Shown here: one piece after another, positions 8,480 to 16,535 of the stretch
Numbering within the stretch: position 1 is the first letter of the stretch
Layout of the letters: every line of letters begins with the position of its first letter
Program-made: the position numbers and the translations under genes
The notes under the pieces: model-generated
The model's input: the letters and a program-made list of their open reading frames with translations, nothing else
Told to the model about the DNA's origin: nothing
Database searches by the model: none
Origin: Bacteriovoracaceae bacterium UBA1511
Lineage (GTDB): Bacteria > Bdellovibrionota > Bacteriovoracia > Bacteriovoracales > Bacteriovoracaceae
Assembly: GCA_002323535.1 (NCBI GenBank)
Contig: DCQT01000034.1
Location: forward strand, 1 to 26,954
Direction: 5' to 3'
Length of the DNA: 26,954 bases

Positions 8480-9900
8480 GCTTTACTTTCTTCGATTCGC
8501 TCAAGTCCAATATTTAAGCCGCTTAAAAAAGCTGAGATGATTGGATTTAGATAATTAAAAAAACAGTATGGTGCATATGCCAGAGTGGAGACGCCAAGCA
8601 CAGAGGCGTGGAACGCACCACCTGAATTCCATGGTACTAAAACAGATGTGACAGTTCCACCGTCCTCAAGTGCTCTTGATAAGCATTTAGGGTGAAGATT
8701 ATACTTTTTAAAACTCTCTCTAAACATCCTGCCCGGAAGAACAATCGATATGTATTGATCACCGGTTGTAAGGTTTGCAAAAAAGCAACTAGCTAGAACC
8801 GTGCCCATAAGAGTACCAGTGCCTTTGACCATCTTTAGTAAGGCGTTAGCAAGTGTTTCAAGCATTCCTGTAACTTCCAGAGCGCCACCAAAAACCATCG
8901 CACAGATAATTAGCCAAACAGTTGAGAGCATAGAGCTCATTCCGCCACGAGATAATAGTTCGTTGATTGTCGCGTTTGGGCTTTTTATCGTGACTCCATT
9001 GGCGAGAACATCTGTAATGTAATAATAGGCAGAGTTTTCACCAAGCGATGAAAGAAAACTTTGTTGGAAAATAAAAGTGGTGGCCACGGCCAACACAGAA
9101 CCAAGAACTAATGTTGGCAGTGCGGGAAACTTTTTAAAAACCATTAAAATAATAATTATTGGAACAATCAAAAGCCAGGGGGTGATGTTAAAGGTTTGAT
9201 CAAGAGCGCTTTTAATCTCTGAAATCTTTGTCATGGCGGAGAGTTCACCACTTTTACCTAGTCCTAAAAAAAGAAAAATAATGAGAGCAATCAAGATTGA
9301 TGGAAGGGTTGTGGTAAGCAAGTTTTTTATGTGTGTAAACAGGTCTGTCCCGGCCATCGCAGGTGCGAGGTTTGTTGTATCAGAAAGAGGGGACATTTTA
9401 TCACCAAAATAGCTTCCTGAAATAACCGCACCGGCAACCATCTCTGGTGGAAAGCCAAAGGCTTGCCCTATCGCCATTAGAGCAATTCCGACTGTACCAG
9501 ATGTTGTCCAGCTAGATCCTGTGGCCAAAGAGATAATGCAACAACTTAAGCAAGCGACAGGTAGAAAGAGGCTAGGTGTGATTAACCCAAGTCCATAATA
9601 AATAATCGTTGGAACAATTCCTGATATGATCCAAATTCCAATTAGAGAGCCAATCATGAGTAAAATTAAGCAAGGGGCAAGACTTGAGGTGATACTTTTA
9701 ACCATACCCTCCTCAATTTTCTCGTAATTAATTTTAAGAGAGGAGATTCCAATGATTGTAGATACAGCAGCGGCAACGAGAAGTGCAAGCTGATTCGGGC
9801 CTCCGGTAGAGCTATCACCAAAAAGTATGACGTTTATTATCATTAAACTAATAAGAGAAATTAACGGTATAATAGATAGAAATAATCCTGGTTTTTTCAT
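8476..9900 (-). CDS. nhaC: NhaC family Na+/H+ antiporter
   Basis: Integral membrane antiporter of 474 aa with about 11-12 hydrophobic segments. The NhaC signature is visible: ATGSSWTTSGTVGIALM, then AGAVISGSYFGDKMSPLSDTTNLAPAM in two parts, and later GGTVTSVLVPWNSGGA. It would exchange cytoplasmic Na+ for external H+, serving pH and sodium homeostasis, which fits a marine or saline habitat. GGAAA precedes the ATG at a short distance. It is a single-gene unit as far as can be seen, convergent with the ampG-like gene and divergent from the small membrane protein at 9989. Confidence 0.93.
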   Translation of the reverse strand: MKKPGLFLSIIPLISLISLMIINVILFGDSSTGGPNQLALLVAAAVSTIIGISSLKINYEKIEEGMVKSITSSLAPCLILLMIGSLIGIWIISGIVPTIIYYGLGLITPSLFLPVACLSCCIISLATGSSWTTSGTVGIALMAIGQAFGFPPEMVAGAVISGSYFGDKMSPLSDTTNLAPAMAGTDLFTHIKNLLTTTLPSILIALIIFLFLGLGKSGELSAMTKISEIKSALDQTFNITPWLLIVPIIIILMVFKKFPALPTLVLGSVLAVATTFIFQQSFLSSLGENSAYYYITDVLANGVTIKSPNATINELLSRGGMSSMLSTVWLIICAMVFGGALEVTGMLETLANALLKMVKGTGTLMGTVLASCFFANLTTGDQYISIVLPGRMFRESFKKYNLHPKCLSRALEDGGTVTSVLVPWNSGGAFHASVLGVSTLAYAPYCFFNYLNPIISAFLSGLNIGLERIEESKA

Positions 9901-9988
9901 TTTTTTTCCGGTTAAAAAGAAGTATCTAGTTTTTCAAAACCAGGGAAAGCCGTCAAACAATGATGTGTATTTTGAAGGAGATGTTGTA

Positions 9989-10438
9989 ATGAAGGAATTA
10001 AGTCCAAAAAAGAAAGCCGCATTATTGGGGTTGCTTTTTGTTGTCATCGTTCCTTGGATCGCGGTATTTGTCCTCGACTTTTTTTTCATCGATCGCTTAC
10101 CTAAGCAAGTATATGCTCATAAAAAAGATTTTTGTTTTTTTCTTCCAGAGAATTGCCAGGCAGTGCCAAGGACTTCTGGAGATTTAGATTTTTATTGCAA
10201 AGAGGGACAAAGTGCCAATCTTACTTTTACTGAAAATGTTGAGGAGTACTTAAAAAAGGCGACAGTGAAAAAAACAACTGAAGCTCCTGAATTAAAAACT
10301 TTCGATATTAGCTATGAAGGAAAAATGTACAGGCTCACAGCTAAAATTGTTGAATCTAAAAAAGAGATTTATCCAATTGATTGTGACACGAGCATTGCGG
10401 CTCCAAAAACTCCGGCAGAGTCTCCTAATGAGTTTTGA
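9989..10438 (+). CDS. Single-TM hypothetical protein, 149 aa
   Basis: Unrecognised protein with a short basic N-terminus (MKELSPKKK), one strong TM helix (about 10-29), and a ~115-residue exterior domain with five cysteines (in DFCFFLPENC, FYCKEG and IDCDTS among others). The open frame extends back to a near-cognate start at 9827, but that would run antisense into nhaC. The ATG at 9989 is chosen because GAAGGAG (9974-9980) lies 8 nt ahead. The topology predicts an inner-membrane anchored periplasmic domain. The last 70 nt overlap the end of the ROK kinase gene on the other strand. No function is suggested by the sequence. Confidence 0.72.
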   Translation: MKELSPKKKAALLGLLFVVIVPWIAVFVLDFFFIDRLPKQVYAHKKDFCFFLPENCQAVPRTSGDLDFYCKEGQSANLTFTENVEEYLKKATVKKTTEAPELKTFDISYEGKMYRLTAKIVESKKEIYPIDCDTSIAAPKTPAESPNEF

Positions 10439-11274
10439 TAAAGCTTGGGTAGTGGTTGGCCTTTTAAAAATTGATCCTTTTCTAAGTTAGAGGTGACCTC
10501 TTCCCAAAGCTCCTGATCTTTACTTAAGCCGCCACCAAAAACAATGTACTCTGGGTCAAAAGAATTAATAATGTTTAAAAGGAATTGGGAAAAGTGGGCT
10601 TTATATCGATCTCGGTAATTATCTATCTTTAAAATATCAGTGGCATACTTTTGCTCACCTGTACTTTTATGATAAAAGTTTTCTACAGATTTACCACTCA
10701 GGTAGAGCTCCGCACAACCACGTCTTCCGCAGTAGCAATCGTCACCCTCTGGCTCTAAACATGTGTGTCCAAGTTCTCCGGCTCCACCTCGGCTTCCTGA
10801 AAACATCTGTCCATTAATTATAATTCCACCACCACAGCCTGTTCCAATAATAATACCAACGCCAGTCGCTGTTGCCGCATGATTTTTGCCAACTCCGAGC
10901 CTTGCTTCTGCTAAAGCAAAACAGTTTGCGTCGTTTGCGGCAAATATTTTATTTTTTTCGACTCCTAGCGTTTCACTAAGATAAGAGTCGATAGAAACAC
11001 CTACTAAGCAAGTTGTATTTCCGTTGATCATCATTTTTGATTTAGGGTTAACACTTCCAGGAAGACCCATTCCAATACCAGAGACTTGAGAAATATCAAT
11101 TTGATGGGTTTGAAATAAGTCTTTTAAAAGTAGACTTATATTATTGAGGATGTGCTTACTTCCTTTTTCTCGTTCAGTAGGAACACGCTCTCTGGCAACA
11201 AGTTTATTTTGTGCATCCAAAATGGCCGCTTCAATTTTTGTTCCACCAATGTCAATTCCTACGCTAAAGCTCAT
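10369..11274 (-). CDS. ROK family sugar kinase (NagK/Mak/glucokinase-like)
   Basis: Cytoplasmic ATP-dependent hexose kinase, 301 aa, the normal length for E. coli NagK and Mak. Visible motifs: phosphate-1 loop GIDIGGTKIEAA, catalytic Asp115 in FAANDANCFALAEA, the second ATP-binding loop GVGIIIGTGCGGG, and the ROK zinc site with H170 (GELGHTCLEP), C180, C182 and C187 (CYCGRRGCAE). The C-terminal FGGGLS motif is also present. The closest groups phosphorylate N-acetylglucosamine, fructose/mannose or glucose; residues here do not settle which. GlcNAc kinase would fit with AmpG-based peptidoglycan salvage in the same region, but that is inference. AGGG directly precedes the ATG. Confidence 0.92.
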   Translation of the reverse strand: MSFSVGIDIGGTKIEAAILDAQNKLVARERVPTEREKGSKHILNNISLLLKDLFQTHQIDISQVSGIGMGLPGSVNPKSKMMINGNTTCLVGVSIDSYLSETLGVEKNKIFAANDANCFALAEARLGVGKNHAATATGVGIIIGTGCGGGIIINGQMFSGSRGGAGELGHTCLEPEGDDCYCGRRGCAELYLSGKSVENFYHKSTGEQKYATDILKIDNYRDRYKAHFSQFLLNIINSFDPEYIVFGGGLSKDQELWEEVTSNLEKDQFLKGQPLPKLYQNSLGDSAGVFGAAMLVSQSIG

Positions 11275-11321
11275 CCCTAATAACCCTTTTGAGTATTCGG
11301 ACTATAATATAGGAAAAAACT

Positions 11322-11353
11322 CAAAAAAAAAGGCCTTCTTTTGAGAAGGCCTT
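11322..11353 (-). terminator. Intrinsic terminator for the gene at 11378-12454
   Basis: Perfect 10-bp inverted repeat AAGGCCTTCT/AGAAGGCCTT with a 4-nt loop at 11330-11353. Read on the minus strand it is followed by a run of about nine T (complement of the A run 11323-11331). It lies 25 nt after the minus-strand stop at 11378 and just upstream of the ROK kinase start, separating the two units. Confidence 0.9.
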
Positions 11354-11377
11354 GATAAAAGTTAAATGAACTTAATT

Positions 11378-12454
11378 TTAGTATTGAACGAATACTTGAT
11401 CAGTGCTTTTTAGATGATATCCAGCGAGGTCTCTAGCGTTAAGAACGCTAAATTTGCTCTTGATCTTGAGCGTCGCAGAAACATCAACTCCATTGTAGAA
11501 GTCCATATTTGGAAAATACTGATACGGGTCCACCTCTATGACACTTCTATTTGGATTACGCCTTCCGTCACGAAATTGAAGGTCTCTTCCCCGAAGCACA
11601 ACAGTTCTGGATTCATGGGAGTATCGATCTGTTACTCTCAGCTCAAGTTCTAGTGGTCTCGCCTTAAAGATTTTCCCAACTCTGATTTTAAGCATTGAAT
11701 TTCTTAACCTTGGAACGATGCGCATTTGTTCAGAAAATGGACTAATAACATCTCTTTTTGGAGTAACGATCACTTTATAGTCAGCATTAATTTCGTAAAA
11801 ATTAGGTCTGGAGTTTACGTTTTGATTCTTTTTGGCCAGGAAAACCAAGGGTTCACCAGAACTTTGATCTCTCACATCAACTCTAAGAGAACGTTGGTTC
11901 AAGCTTATATCGAATAAACCTCTTGTGTATGTACTATCAAAAGTTTTATCAACAAATCTAAAATTTACATTTGCGTGAAATCGTTGATCAGGCTTTCTTA
12001 CTCTAACAGACTCAGTTCTTGGGCAAGAGTAAGACACTGTTCTATAACGAGTCTCCATTCGACACCTTTCTCCTCCTCTTGGTGGACGTGCAGGTGGCCG
12101 TGAGCTTGTATAGTGATGTCCTCCACCGTGATGCGGTGGCCCAGAGTAATGACCTCCAGAACGTCTTGGCCCGCGCCTACCTCTTCTATCCCGCCTATTT
12201 TCCGATTCGTCATAATAGTGGGGTCTTCTACCATGGGTCGTTCGACAAACTCTGACCTGGTAGGGCTCTTGTCGTGAGCAAGTTGATTGAACTGTTCTTG
12301 TTTCAGTCCCCCAAACTTCCTTAATATCGCTCAGACGAACATTTTCTGAGGTGTTTCCACCATGATAGACAAAAGAGTCTCTTGATAGTCCATGACTTGC
12401 GTCGGCCGTAAAAGTCATGGCCGTTAAAAATGAAACAACACAAAGATTTTTCAT
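11378..12454 (-). CDS. Exported protein with Arg/Gly/His/Pro-rich insert and paired Cys motifs
   Basis: Unrecognised 358-aa protein. Residues 1-20 look like a signal peptide (MKNLCVVSFLTAMTFTADAS). Two similar segments, ETRTVQSTCSRQEPYQVRVC (51-70) and ETRYRTVSYSCPRTESVRVR (134-153), flank a low-complexity region (about 75-129) full of Arg, Gly, His and Pro (RRGRRGPRRSGGHYSGPPHH). The C-terminal ~200 residues look like beta-sheet, without recognisable motifs. The four Cys in the flanking segments (59, 70, 131, 144) could form disulfides that close the low-complexity loop. The start is well supported: GGAGGAAA lies just upstream. A strong terminator follows. It could be a cell-surface or secreted protein; no enzyme motif is seen. 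Confidence 0.82.
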   Translation of the reverse strand: MKNLCVVSFLTAMTFTADASHGLSRDSFVYHGGNTSENVRLSDIKEVWGTETRTVQSTCSRQEPYQVRVCRTTHGRRPHYYDESENRRDRRGRRGPRRSGGHYSGPPHHGGGHHYTSSRPPARPPRGGERCRMETRYRTVSYSCPRTESVRVRKPDQRFHANVNFRFVDKTFDSTYTRGLFDISLNQRSLRVDVRDQSSGEPLVFLAKKNQNVNSRPNFYEINADYKVIVTPKRDVISPFSEQMRIVPRLRNSMLKIRVGKIFKARPLELELRVTDRYSHESRTVVLRGRDLQFRDGRRNPNRSVIEVDPYQYFPNMDFYNGVDVSATLKIKSKFSVLNARDLAGYHLKSTDQVFVQY

Positions 12455-12618
12455 TATCTTTCCTCCGGGAGCGATACAGGTTTATTCCTGAATGAGATTA
12501 ATATGAGGGACTGGAGGTTTTTCGGCAAAGGAGATTTGAGTAAATGAGTTAAAAGAGGCAGTTTGTAAGAAATTGTAAAAAAGGAAAAAAAATCTAGATG
12601 GTTTGAGGAGTCAAATTG

Positions 12619-12648
12619 TCTCCGGGAAAATATTTCATTCCCCGGAGA
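12619..12648 (-). terminator. Hairpin just after asnB (possible terminator without T tract)
   Basis: TCTCCGGG (12619-12626) and CCCGGAGA (12641-12648) form an 8-bp GC-rich stem with a 14-nt loop, starting 8 nt after the asnB stop on the minus strand. The sequence following on that strand is not T-rich, so it may protect the 3' end or act with a factor. A canonical intrinsic terminator is not evident. Confidence 0.4.
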
Positions 12649-12655
12649 AACTAAT

Positions 12656-14314
12656 TTACATTTTAGGAGCTTGCTTTTCGTCAAGTATCGGTTGTTCAGT
12701 GTCTTCAGCTATATCCACATGATTGTACTTTTTGACATGAATTTTATTCGCTCGTCCACTTGGATCTTTATCTGCTTGCCACTTTGGTATCCATCGTTTG
12801 ATTAAAGAAGGTGTGGTTGGGTGATCATAAGTTTCAGCCCAAATTCTTCTAATCAAATAAGCTTCTTTTGTTTCTGGAGTGTTGTGAGGAAATGCTTCTG
12901 CTGCAGAGGATATTTCTTGGTCAGACACATTTGCCTCAGCGTAGGCTTTTAACTCGTCAATCCAGCTATATCCAACTCCATCGCTAAATTGTTCTTTTTG
13001 GCGCCATAAAACTTCATCAGGAAGGTATGGTTCTATATGGCAATCAAAAGCCTTGCGAAGAACATATTTTTCGCAGCGCTTACCTTCTTCAATTACTTTA
13101 TGTTTTGGGTGGATACTCATAGCGTAAGAGAGAAACTCTTTATCTAGAAATGGTACTCTTGCCTCAACCCCCGCACCCATTGTCGCTCTATCCGCTCGAA
13201 GTACGTCTGATGTGTGAAGCCTTTTCACACGACGAACACATTCATCGTGAAATTCTTTTTGGCTAGGTGCTTGAGAAAAGTAGAGATATCCACCAAATAT
13301 CTCATCAGCACCTTCTCCTGACAGAACTACTTTTACACCAAGGGATGCAATATATTTACTCATAATAAGCATCGGAGTGGCGGCTCTTGTGGTTGTGACA
13401 TCATAACTTTCAGTTTTATAGATAAGCTCTTTTAAGGCTTCTAAACCCTCTTCCACGGTAAAAATAATTTCATGGTGTTCCGTTCCTAGGAAGTCTGCCG
13501 CTTTTCTTGCTTTTGCTAAATCAAGAGAGTTTGGATCCATACCAATAGAAAAAGATTTAACTTTTTGTCCGGTTTTTTTTGCTTCACGAACAACAATCGA
13601 AGTAACTAAGGAAGAATCAAGGCCTCCTGAAAGTAACACACCAAGAGGCGCATCACTCATTAACCTTTTCTTCACGGCACTAGATAAAAGTTCCTCTAGT
13701 CTCTCTGGTCCTTGAACTGGATTAAAGTCTCCAGAGTAAAATTCAGGTTTGTAGTATTGAACAAAACCCTCATCTGAATGGTAGTAGTGTCCTGGAGGAA
13801 ATATTTTTATGTCCTCGCAAACTGAGACAAGGCATTTCATTTCAGAGGCAAACCATAAAGAGCCATCGCTTGCTGTCCCATAAAAAAGAGGCTTAACCCC
13901 CATTGGGTCACGTCCGGCAAAAATTTTATCACCACTTGAGATAACAAAACTAAATACACCATCGAGGTGGTGAAGTGATTCTGTCCCAAGTTCTTCAAAT
14001 AAGTGAACGATAATTTCAGAGTCACTTTTAGTTCTTGCTATTTGACCTTTAGTAAGTGTTTTTCTTAATTGCTCATGGTTGTAAATCTCCCCGTTGTGGA
14101 TCATCCATGTTTTTTCAGAACTTCCTTGTATGGGTTGTTTTCCCGTGTGAAGATCAATGATACTTAGGCGCTCATGACATAATATTCCACCAGAGGGGAG
14201 ATGATTTAAAATGACGTGGTCACTTTCATCAGGCCCTCTGTGAGTAAGTAACTTCGATTGAGAAATAGCTTTTTGATAGTCTCTGGTGCCAAAAGCGGCT
14301 AAAATTCCACACAT
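12656..14314 (-). CDS. asnB: Asparagine synthetase B (glutamine-hydrolysing)
   Basis: Converts aspartate, glutamine and ATP to asparagine, glutamate, AMP and PPi in the cytoplasm. The 552-aa length is close to E. coli AsnB (554). The N-terminal class II glutaminase domain has nucleophile Cys2 (MCGILAAFG), THRGPDE (24-30), R49, HNGEIYNH with N74/G75, and D98. The synthetase domain has the PP-loop LSGGLDSSLV (228-237), SIGMD, and VVLSGEGADEIFGGYLYF. C-terminal residues include ARVPFLDKEF and the SDGVGYSWID segment typical of the E. coli-type enzyme. It appears monocistronic. A 7-bp inverted repeat lies just upstream of the start. All catalytic residues are present. Confidence 0.97.
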   Translation of the reverse strand: MCGILAAFGTRDYQKAISQSKLLTHRGPDESDHVILNHLPSGGILCHERLSIIDLHTGKQPIQGSSEKTWMIHNGEIYNHEQLRKTLTKGQIARTKSDSEIIVHLFEELGTESLHHLDGVFSFVISSGDKIFAGRDPMGVKPLFYGTASDGSLWFASEMKCLVSVCEDIKIFPPGHYYHSDEGFVQYYKPEFYSGDFNPVQGPERLEELLSSAVKKRLMSDAPLGVLLSGGLDSSLVTSIVVREAKKTGQKVKSFSIGMDPNSLDLAKARKAADFLGTEHHEIIFTVEEGLEALKELIYKTESYDVTTTRAATPMLIMSKYIASLGVKVVLSGEGADEIFGGYLYFSQAPSQKEFHDECVRRVKRLHTSDVLRADRATMGAGVEARVPFLDKEFLSYAMSIHPKHKVIEEGKRCEKYVLRKAFDCHIEPYLPDEVLWRQKEQFSDGVGYSWIDELKAYAEANVSDQEISSAAEAFPHNTPETKEAYLIRRIWAETYDHPTTPSLIKRWIPKWQADKDPSGRANKIHVKKYNHVDIAEDTEQPILDEKQAPKM

Positions 14315-14333
14315 TTTTGAGATCTCCCTTATT

Positions 14334-14385
14334 AATATTCAGATTTTTCGGAATATTGATGAATAAAATATACCAAAAATGTCAA
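14334..14385 (-). promoter_or_regulatory. asnB upstream region: inverted repeat and -35-like box
   Basis: AATATTC (14334-14340) and GAATATT (14351-14357) form a 7-bp inverted repeat with a 10-nt spacer, 20-43 nt upstream of the asnB start. On the minus strand a TTGACA box lies at 14385-14380 with TATTCA 15 nt after it. The spacing is short, so the promoter assignment is tentative. The repeat would sit over or just after the -10 region, a usual repressor position. Confidence 0.35.
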
Positions 14386-14551
14386 AAAAATAAAGTTTTT
14401 ATTATAAAGTATTTATTTCCGTGTAAAATGTATGGTTTTGAGTGGTTTTTAGTGTAAATTGTACGAATGTAAATAGACTGCTGGTAAATTTTTGAAAAAA
14501 GGACAAATTGCCTTATGGACGTGGGTAATTTCGTCCTACATAATTGTTCAT

Positions 14552-15052
14552 ATGAAGACCAAACCAATTTTGTTTTTGCTCCTATTTTCCTTTACCTGCC
14601 TGGCCGAAGTTTCAGAGTTGGCCAGCTGCTCCCAAAAATATATATCTAATGAGGTTAAAGAGGAAAGACATTATAAAGTTCTAAGGGACGGTGACCGGTT
14701 ATTTAGTCAATACCGCGAGTCAAAAGTTGATCAATATGAGATATCTGACGATGTCACAATTAAAATTTTTGAAGACGCAGCTCTAGATGATTTTTTTAGA
14801 GAAGAAGAAAATAGACTAATCCTTGAAGCTTTTGATGCACCAAGATCAAAGATAAAAAAGGTTTTCTTCTTTGGAATTGAGCAACAAGACCTGCCTGAGG
14901 AAGAAAAGGGAATCAGCAAAAATAAATACTTGTTTGAGTTGTGGTTTGGGCAAAATGAATACTCAACAACTAAGATAGCTTTGGTAAAAAGTGGTGTCAC
15001 TTCATGTGACAAACCTAAAACAATTTGGCCTTTCTTAACAAAAAAGTTCTAA
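14552..15052 (+). CDS. Exported hypothetical protein, 166 aa
   Basis: Unrecognised. From ATG 14552 the product begins MKTKPILFLLLFSFTCLAEV, a good Sec signal peptide with probable cleavage after CLA. The frame also runs back to a TTG at 14492, but that would put 20 extra residues before the signal peptide. No clear Shine-Dalgarno precedes 14552, so the start is chosen on the signal peptide. The mature part is charged, with cysteines near both ends (ASCSQKY and TSCDKPK) that may pair. It is followed after 12 nt by the methyltransferase gene on the same strand, so the two may be cotranscribed. The AT-rich 237-bp gap upstream (14315-14551) shows the asnB control region and no other gene I can support. 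Confidence 0.7.
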   Translation: MKTKPILFLLLFSFTCLAEVSELASCSQKYISNEVKEERHYKVLRDGDRLFSQYRESKVDQYEISDDVTIKIFEDAALDDFFREEENRLILEAFDAPRSKIKKVFFFGIEQQDLPEEEKGISKNKYLFELWFGQNEYSTTKIALVKSGVTSCDKPKTIWPFLTKKF

Positions 15053-15064
15053 TTAAAACTAAAT

Positions 15065-15658
15065 ATGCGTGAGTTTAATTTAGAAAAAATTTTGAAGACC
15101 GTGTCTTCTAAAAATCCTTTTCCTGAGGAAGCAAATAGCTTTAAATTTTTAGATATAGAAATAGGAGCAGGCACCGGTATGTTTGCACTAGATTATTCAT
15201 TAAAAAATAAAAATAGAGCTCTAATAAGTGTAGAAAAAACTAGCGTAAAGTTTTTGAAGTTTAAAAATGCATTTAAAAAAGAAAGACGAGAAAATCTTTT
15301 TCCTGTGCATGATAATGGTATAAGCTGGTCCGCTCATCATTTGAAAAAACAAAGCGTCGATCGCTTCTTTTTTTTGTACCCTAACCCAAACCCCAAGCCA
15401 GGTGACTTAAATAAAAGGTTTTACGCAATGCCATTTATGGGCTTCGTAATAAGCCGGTTGAAGGACAGCGGTGAAATTTTTTTTGCCACGAATGAGTTAT
15501 TTTATCGTGATGAAGCAATAACTTTTATGACAAAAGAGTGGGGCTTAAGACTAAATCATAATATTATTATTAAAAAATCTGATAATCCAATTACACTTTT
15601 TGAAAAAAAGTATCTCGAGAGAGGTCAGCCTTGTTACCATTTTTCATTTATTAAATAG
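15065..15658 (+). CDS. TrmB-like SAM-dependent methyltransferase (divergent tRNA m7G46 type)
   Basis: Class I methyltransferase of 197 aa. SAM-binding motif I is LDIEIGAGTG (29-38) and the acidic residue after strand 2 is E57 (ISVEKTS). The catalytic segment DRFFFLYPNPNPKPGD matches the place of the TrmB motif (IxxxFPDPWPKxRH), but the core reads YPNPNPK (105-111). The C-terminal TLFEKKYLERGQPCY (177-191) matches the TrmB T-x-FE-x-R/K....G ending. This supports the TrmB family, which methylates N7 of G46 in tRNA. It is shorter than usual and lacks the DPWPK wording, so substrate could differ. No strong Shine-Dalgarno is seen. It overlaps the following convergent lipoprotein gene by 15 nt. Confidence 0.75.
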   Translation: MREFNLEKILKTVSSKNPFPEEANSFKFLDIEIGAGTGMFALDYSLKNKNRALISVEKTSVKFLKFKNAFKKERRENLFPVHDNGISWSAHHLKKQSVDRFFFLYPNPNPKPGDLNKRFYAMPFMGFVISRLKDSGEIFFATNELFYRDEAITFMTKEWGLRLNHNIIIKKSDNPITLFEKKYLERGQPCYHFSFIK

Positions 15659-16000
15659 ATGTTTTATTAAACATTTATTTAATTTAACTAAATTATTTTT
15701 TTTTAAAATTTTAATACAAGGAGATGGTCTTTTTTTTAAAAGTTGATTACATCTCTTTTGGCTTACTCTTTTTTTATAGCATTCCATCTGTATGTGCTGA
15801 GTTATTATGATCTCTTGCTGGTTCGTTAATCTAACTTTTTTCTTCTGTTTTCTTTTGTCGAACTTTTTTTTAAGTCTAAGTTTTTTATAATAAAGGGCCC
15901 GTTTTTTTTCGGAAGGAGATAAAAGGGTATCGCTCTTTTTGTGCACCGATTTATGCGCACAGGCTGAAATTAAAAGCAGCAATATAATTTGTTTAATCAA
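15644..16000 (-). CDS. Small Lys-rich lipoprotein, 118 aa
   Basis: The N-terminus MIKQIILLLLISACAHKS is a lipoprotein signal with lipobox ISAC, lipidated at Cys14. The mature chain is very basic (runs such as KKLRLKKKFDKRKQKKK) and then carries four cysteines in the last ~50 residues (ECYKK, KRCNQ, SPCIK and NKCLI). I do not recognise a family. A strongly positive, membrane-tethered protein could contact the outer membrane, peptidoglycan or nucleic acid, but nothing shows which. The 3' end overlaps the TrmB-like gene by 15 nt. Confidence 0.65.
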   Translation of the reverse strand: MIKQIILLLLISACAHKSVHKKSDTLLSPSEKKRALYYKKLRLKKKFDKRKQKKKVRLTNQQEIIITQHIQMECYKKRVSQKRCNQLLKKRPSPCIKILKKNNLVKLNKCLIKHLFNK

Positions 16001-16120
16001 GTGTGATTCTCCCGATTTGATGCCTAAAACCTATGGCAAATTCAGCTTGTTTAAAACTCAAGGTACACAACTAAGTATCCGATAATATATTAAAGCATGA
16101 ATCGGAGGTACTATCAAAGT

Positions 16121-16525
16121 ATGAAAATGCTATTGGTTCTCACATTCATTTGGGGATCGCTTTCTCACGCGCAAAAACCTGACGCGACCAACTCGTTGCG
16201 TTTAAAAACCAAAAACCTTAATTTGAAACATTTGCGAATACCGCAATCCGCGGGGGCATCAATGTTACCCAAGGGAGTTAAGAAGCAAAAGAGAGTGTCA
16301 ATTTTTAGACGCCCAGCTAGTATATCGATTGAAAAAGAGTCTGGGTCAAAGTTTTCATTTTCTGCAAATGGTGCTTGCACAGAGGCGGGTGGAATGACCA
16401 TTTCGTATGATGATCCAAGGTACAGTGATTGCATCGCTCAAAGAAGTTTTGCAAAGAAAATTATTTTTGATGACCCAACTAAATCAATAATGATGAATAT
16501 AAATATCGATCAATTTGGATTCTAA
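16121..16525 (+). CDS. Exported hypothetical protein, about 134 aa
   Basis: Unrecognised. From ATG 16121 it begins MKMLLVLTFIWGSLSHAQ, a signal peptide with likely cleavage after SHA. An upstream in-frame ATG at 16097 would add MNRRYYQS. CGGAGG (16103-16108) lies 12 nt before 16121, long spacing but the only strong Shine-Dalgarno, whereas 16097 has almost none; the start is uncertain. The mature part is basic and Ser-rich, with a short region KFSFSANGACTEAGGM containing one of two cysteines. It is convergent with the next gene, 10 nt between the stops. Confidence 0.62.
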   Translation: MKMLLVLTFIWGSLSHAQKPDATNSLRLKTKNLNLKHLRIPQSAGASMLPKGVKKQKRVSIFRRPASISIEKESGSKFSFSANGACTEAGGMTISYDDPRYSDCIAQRSFAKKIIFDDPTKSIMMNINIDQFGF

Positions 16526-16535
16526 TCAGACCTTT

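Noticed and set aside
9827..9988. Upstream extension of the small TM protein to a near-cognate start
   Set aside because: It would run antisense into nhaC, while GAAGGAG sits properly before the ATG at 9989 and a TM segment follows directly.
11998..12255. Overlapping open frames on both strands in the Arg/Gly/His-rich region
   Set aside because: They are by-products of the GC-rich low-complexity codons of the 358-aa gene; no ribosome sites.
12454..12684. 76-codon minus-strand frame between asnB and the exported Arg-rich protein, ending at that gene's start
   Set aside because: It begins inside the asnB tail, crosses the GC-rich hairpin at 12619-12648, has no ribosome site, and its translation does not look protein-like. 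The strong GGAGGAAA belongs to the gene at 12454.
14382..14567. 61-codon minus-strand frame upstream of asnB
   Set aside because: It is antisense to the signal-peptide start at 14552, lies in AT-rich control DNA, and has no ribosome site.
14516..14650. 44-codon out-of-frame ORF starting MDVGNFVLHN ahead of and overlapping the exported protein at 14552
   Set aside because: AAAGGA lies about 11 nt before its ATG, but the sequence is not protein-like and overlaps the signal peptide of the better-supported frame. It could at most be a translated leader.
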